This document shows, piece by piece, positions 61,711 to 64,000 of a stretch of DNA of 64,000 nt. The DNA lies in assembly GCA_018716385.1 (NCBI GenBank), contig DVJZ01000026.1, positions 1 to 64,000 on the forward strand. The letters are read 5' to 3'. The translations under genes and the position numbers were made by a program. The notes under the pieces were generated by a model. That model was not told where the DNA came from. It did not search any database and worked only from the letters and a program-made list of their open reading frames with translations. Within the stretch, counting starts at the first letter, position 1; each line of letters begins with the position of its first letter. The DNA is from Candidatus Enterenecus merdae. Its GTDB lineage: Bacteria > Bacillota > Clostridia > Oscillospirales > Oscillospiraceae.

Positions 61711-62777
61711 GCGCAAACCGCCTCCTCACTCCAAATTTGAACCGCAGCGCACACCGCATCCCGGCACAGCCCGGCGGCCAGCCGGTCCATGGCCTGCTCC
61801 ATACCGGCCAGCAGCGGCCGGTCGTAGATGGTCTGCCGGATGGCCGCCAGGCAGGCGTTCTCCTCCTTGCCTACCACCCGGGCCATGCCGTGGCGCACCA
61901 GAAAGCGGGCGTTCTCCCGCTCCTGCTCCAAAAACGGCTCCCAGGCCAGCATGGGCAGCCGGGAGGCGATGGCCTCAAAGCAGGTGACGCCACCCGGCTT
62001 GGACAGCATCAGGTGGGACTGGGCCATATACTGCGCCACCCGGTCTGTGAAGGGCACCGCCTCCAAGTTGGCGTACCGCCCCGCCAGACGGCGGTACAGC
62101 CGCTGGTTCTTCCCCGTCAGGATGGTGGTGCGCACCCCCTCCAGGTCATTGAGCGCCTGGTAGAAGGAGTCCCGCCGGGGCATCAGCCCCAGTCCACCCC
62201 CCATGATCAGCAGCCGCCGGGGGCCATCCTGCCGCCGGGCGGCGGCGAAGCCATCCTTGACCGGGACGCCGCTGACCAGGATCCGCCCCGCAGCCACCCC
62301 CTTGTCCACCAGGGCCTTCCGCACGTCAGGGGAGGGGACCAGGTAGCAGTCGGTACCAGGATGGATCCATTCACTGTGGTCGGTGACGTCGGTCATACAG
62401 GTGATTAGGGGCAGGGTGCTGCCCGCGACCCACTTGTACCGGGCCGCAGCGCCGGAGCACACCGGGTGGGTGGACAGGATCAGCGCCGGGCGCAGCGCCC
62501 CCGCCAGCTCTCCCACCTTGCGCTCCAACAACCTGGCCAGGGGAATCTCCCCCGCCTCGTCCCGGGTCCGGCGGTGGTGGAGGTTGTACACCCCGCCCAA
62601 CCGGCTCACCAGGAATTGGAACCCCCGATACAGGGCGGGGGCCAGCTCGGGCATGGCATAGTGGAAGAGGTCGGTCAGGGCCACGGTGTGCCCCGCCCCT
62701 TCCAGCTGGGCCGCCAGGGCCTGGGCCGCCGACCAATGCCCCATTCCAAACTTTCCAGTCAGCAGCAAGATGTTCAC
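61707..62777 (-). CDS. Diacylglycerol glycosyltransferase (MGDG-synthase type)
   Basis: 356 residues from GTG 62777 (GGGGGAG upstream). N-terminal MGDG-synthase domain (ILLLTGKFGMGHWSAAQAL) and C-terminal GT28 domain (LIMGGGLGLMP; MLSKPGGVTCFEAIA). It probably transfers glucose or galactose to diacylglycerol, like UgtP. In operon with the flippase-like gene. Confidence 0.87.
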   Translation of the reverse strand: MNILLLTGKFGMGHWSAAQALAAQLEGAGHTVALTDLFHYAMPELAPALYRGFQFLVSRLGGVYNLHHRRTRDEAGEIPLARLLERKVGELAGALRPALILSTHPVCSGAAARYKWVAGSTLPLITCMTDVTDHSEWIHPGTDCYLVPSPDVRKALVDKGVAAGRILVSGVPVKDGFAAARRQDGPRRLLIMGGGLGLMPRRDSFYQALNDLEGVRTTILTGKNQRLYRRLAGRYANLEAVPFTDRVAQYMAQSHLMLSKPGGVTCFEAIASRLPMLAWEPFLEQERENARFLVRHGMARVVGKEENACLAAIRQTIYDRPLLAGMEQAMDRLAAGLCRDAVCAAVQIWSEEAVCA

Positions 62778-62891
62778 AGCGCTCCCCCCTCGGGGCGGGG
62801 CTGGCCCTCCCGCCCGGTTTTCAAGGGCCATGATACACCATGATTCTTAGCTTTCCCCAGGGGTTTCCTTTAAGTTTTGATAAAGAATCCC

Positions 62892-63419
62892 TCAAGATTC
62901 CCGAAGAGAACTGTCCCATCCCTCCGGCCCCAGCCACCGGATCTCCTCCGGCGGCCTGCCCCGGCAGCAGATCGCCGCCCGCCAGCCCGCCCCCTCGTAG
63001 CTGCGCTGGGGGCAGTCCTTGGGTACGGCGGCCTTCCTGGGCGGGTAAAGGGGAAGGTCGGTCATCTTGCACCAACTCTCTTTCAGGGTCCACAGCCGGG
63101 TAAAATCCTCCCAGGTGCCGTCAAAGCAGGCGGCCTCCTCCCTGGTCAGGGCAAAGCCGGGCACCTCAGGCCGGTGGGGACGCACCACCTCGATGTCCAC
63201 CCCCACCGGCCCGTCGTCGGACAGGGCGCACAGGGCGTAACCGCCGCTGTGGGATAGGGACAGCCATCGGCCCGGCACCCCCAGGAAGAAGGGTTTGCCC
63301 CGGGGGCTGCGCCCCAGCGAAGGGCGCTCCCACCCCCAGAGCAGCCTGGCTCCCTGTTCCAGCAGCGGGTGGGCCAGCGCCCGCCCGTCCTCCCCCTTTG
63401 TTCCGAAGACCACCGTCAT
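62892..63419 (-). CDS. Sfp-type 4'-phosphopantetheinyl transferase
   Basis: 175 residues. The metal and CoA motifs GVDIEVVRP and FTRLWTLKESWCK are present. It moves phosphopantetheine from CoA to carrier proteins. It is shorter than Sfp (about 220) but has the core motifs. No NRPS or PKS gene is in the window, so its target may be elsewhere. Confidence 0.88.
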   Translation of the reverse strand: MTVVFGTKGEDGRALAHPLLEQGARLLWGWERPSLGRSPRGKPFFLGVPGRWLSLSHSGGYALCALSDDGPVGVDIEVVRPHRPEVPGFALTREEAACFDGTWEDFTRLWTLKESWCKMTDLPLYPPRKAAVPKDCPQRSYEGAGWRAAICCRGRPPEEIRWLGPEGWDSSLRES

Positions 63420-63487
63420 GCTCCCCTGCCTCCCTGCGCCGCCCCCCCATGGCCAACGCCAATGGGCGGGGCAGCCCCTGTGTGCAT

Positions 63488-63493
63488 ATTATA
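63488..63493 (-). promoter_or_regulatory. -10 element upstream of the phosphopantetheinyl transferase gene
   Basis: TATAAT on the minus strand at 63493-63488; a -35 of only partial match (TTCCCT) lies 16 bases upstream. Confidence 0.4.
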
Positions 63494-63625
63494 GCAGATT
63501 TTTTGGAAAAGGGAACTCCTACGCCCGGCCCAGGGCAAAGAATTCCCGGTCCCTTTTCAAGGAAAGTAGCGATTTCACGGAAAATTGAAAATTCCCGTCA
63601 AATTGACAGGAATCCCGACAGCTTA

Positions 63626-63715
63626 TTAAAATTCCTCATACCGCCGGATTTTCTCCTGATTGTTCTCAATCTCGTTGGTTAATTCCTCGCGTGTTTTCTC
63701 CCTCCGTTTCGTCAT
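63626..63715 (-). pseudogene. Truncated DUF3847-like mobile-element protein
   Basis: The minus strand has an AAAGGAG site and ATG 63715, then MTKRREKTREELTNEIENNQ, EKIRRYEEF and TAA: 29 residues. This is the coiled-coil start of DUF3847-type proteins of conjugative elements, which normally run to 80 or more residues. A stop ends it early. It marks debris of an integrated element at the right edge. Confidence 0.55.
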
Positions 63716-63846
63716 AGCTGGTCGCTCCTTTCTACCCGCAGGCACAAAAAGGAGCAGCCGTTTTCTTGGTTGAAGATAGCTGCTCTGGGTGGATGGGTTC
63801 AGTTGTTTAAGCTGGCGGCAAACTCCCCGATAAATGGGAATTTAGC

Positions 63847-64000
63847 TTACTTTTCTTTCAATCCTAAGATTGCAATGACTATACCTACAACAGCAATAAC
63901 TACTGCTACATACAGAAATGGTGTAAGACCATACTCTGCAAGGATTTGCATCGTCATAGAGAATGGACTTAAGTTTATATGCTCAAATTGATAAGCCATC
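63847..64000 (-). CDS. Small membrane protein, partial at window edge
   Basis: The minus strand reads from the edge MAYQFEHINLSPFSMTMQIL, then one membrane segment (LYVAVVIAVVGIVIAILG) and KEK stop. The ATG at 63999 may be the start or an internal Met. Family unknown. Composition is AT-rich, as in acquired DNA. Confidence 0.45.
   Translation of the reverse strand, partial: MAYQFEHINLSPFSMTMQILAEYGLTPFLYVAVVIAVVGIVIAILGLKEK

Overview
The window looks like a chromosomal piece of a GC-rich, spore-forming Clostridia member, most like the Oscillospiraceae (the Flavonifractor/Intestinimonas/Lawsonibacter type). Reasons: core genes of roughly 60% or more GC with strong GGAGG ribosome binding sites; a spoIIP gene and the 3' end of an alpha/beta-type small acid-soluble spore protein gene; a second divergent GyrB/GyrA-like pair; an S-layer (SLH) protein; rubrerythrin; and the nickel-pincer larEBC genes. 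The genus is an inference.

Left part (1-13.3 kb) is an integrated island. It opens with the end of an IS256-family element. It then carries, on the minus strand, a type III restriction-modification pair (mod, res) behind a short GHKL-type ATPase, a DUF4143 AAA ATPase with a small partner gene, and a decayed copy of the ATPase 3' end. A 1.6 kb non-coding stretch rich in hairpins follows. A plus-strand module then carries a tyrosine integrase, a TnpW-like small protein and a large serine recombinase. Immediately after the serine recombinase lies the intact C-terminal half of a spore SASP gene with its terminator, so the island appears to interrupt that gene.

13.7-23.6 kb is housekeeping: a Crp/Fnr regulator and DUF3842 gene divergent from larE-larB-larC, rmlA, serC-serA (with a duplicated serC 3' end between them), spoIIP and secG. 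23.9-27.7 kb is an AT-richer acquired cassette: DUF4097 lipoprotein, GNAT acetyltransferase, ABC exporter and a divergent MerR regulator with a palindromic operator, ending in a fragment of a serine recombinase. 27.7-32 kb holds comM, a lipoprotein, a TraX-family protein and tRNA-Gly(GCC).

32-46.8 kb carries the second type IIA topoisomerase pair (with another duplicated 3' end), a YitT protein, a lipoprotein, rubrerythrin, proBA, lexA with a near-consensus LexA box over its promoter, recJ and a bifunctional rel. 46.8-52 kb is a cell-wall cluster: an ATP-grasp ligase resembling D-aspartate ligases, an aspartate/glutamate racemase, a MurE-like ligase lacking the DAP motif, and a canonical DAP-type MurE. 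It is followed by an SLH protein with its own promoter.

55-63.4 kb has a stray phage-tail-like protein, mtaB, a YfbR-like nucleotidase, an ACT/PFL pair, a PAP2 phosphatase, a glycolipid-type glycosyltransferase with a flippase-like membrane protein, and an Sfp-type phosphopantetheinyl transferase. The last 400 bases return to AT-rich mobile-element debris (truncated DUF3847-like gene, partial membrane protein).

The most interesting points are the recombinase-bearing island splitting a spore gene, the D-Asp/second-MurE wall cluster, and the twin cases of gene 3'-end duplication around a similar hairpin element.
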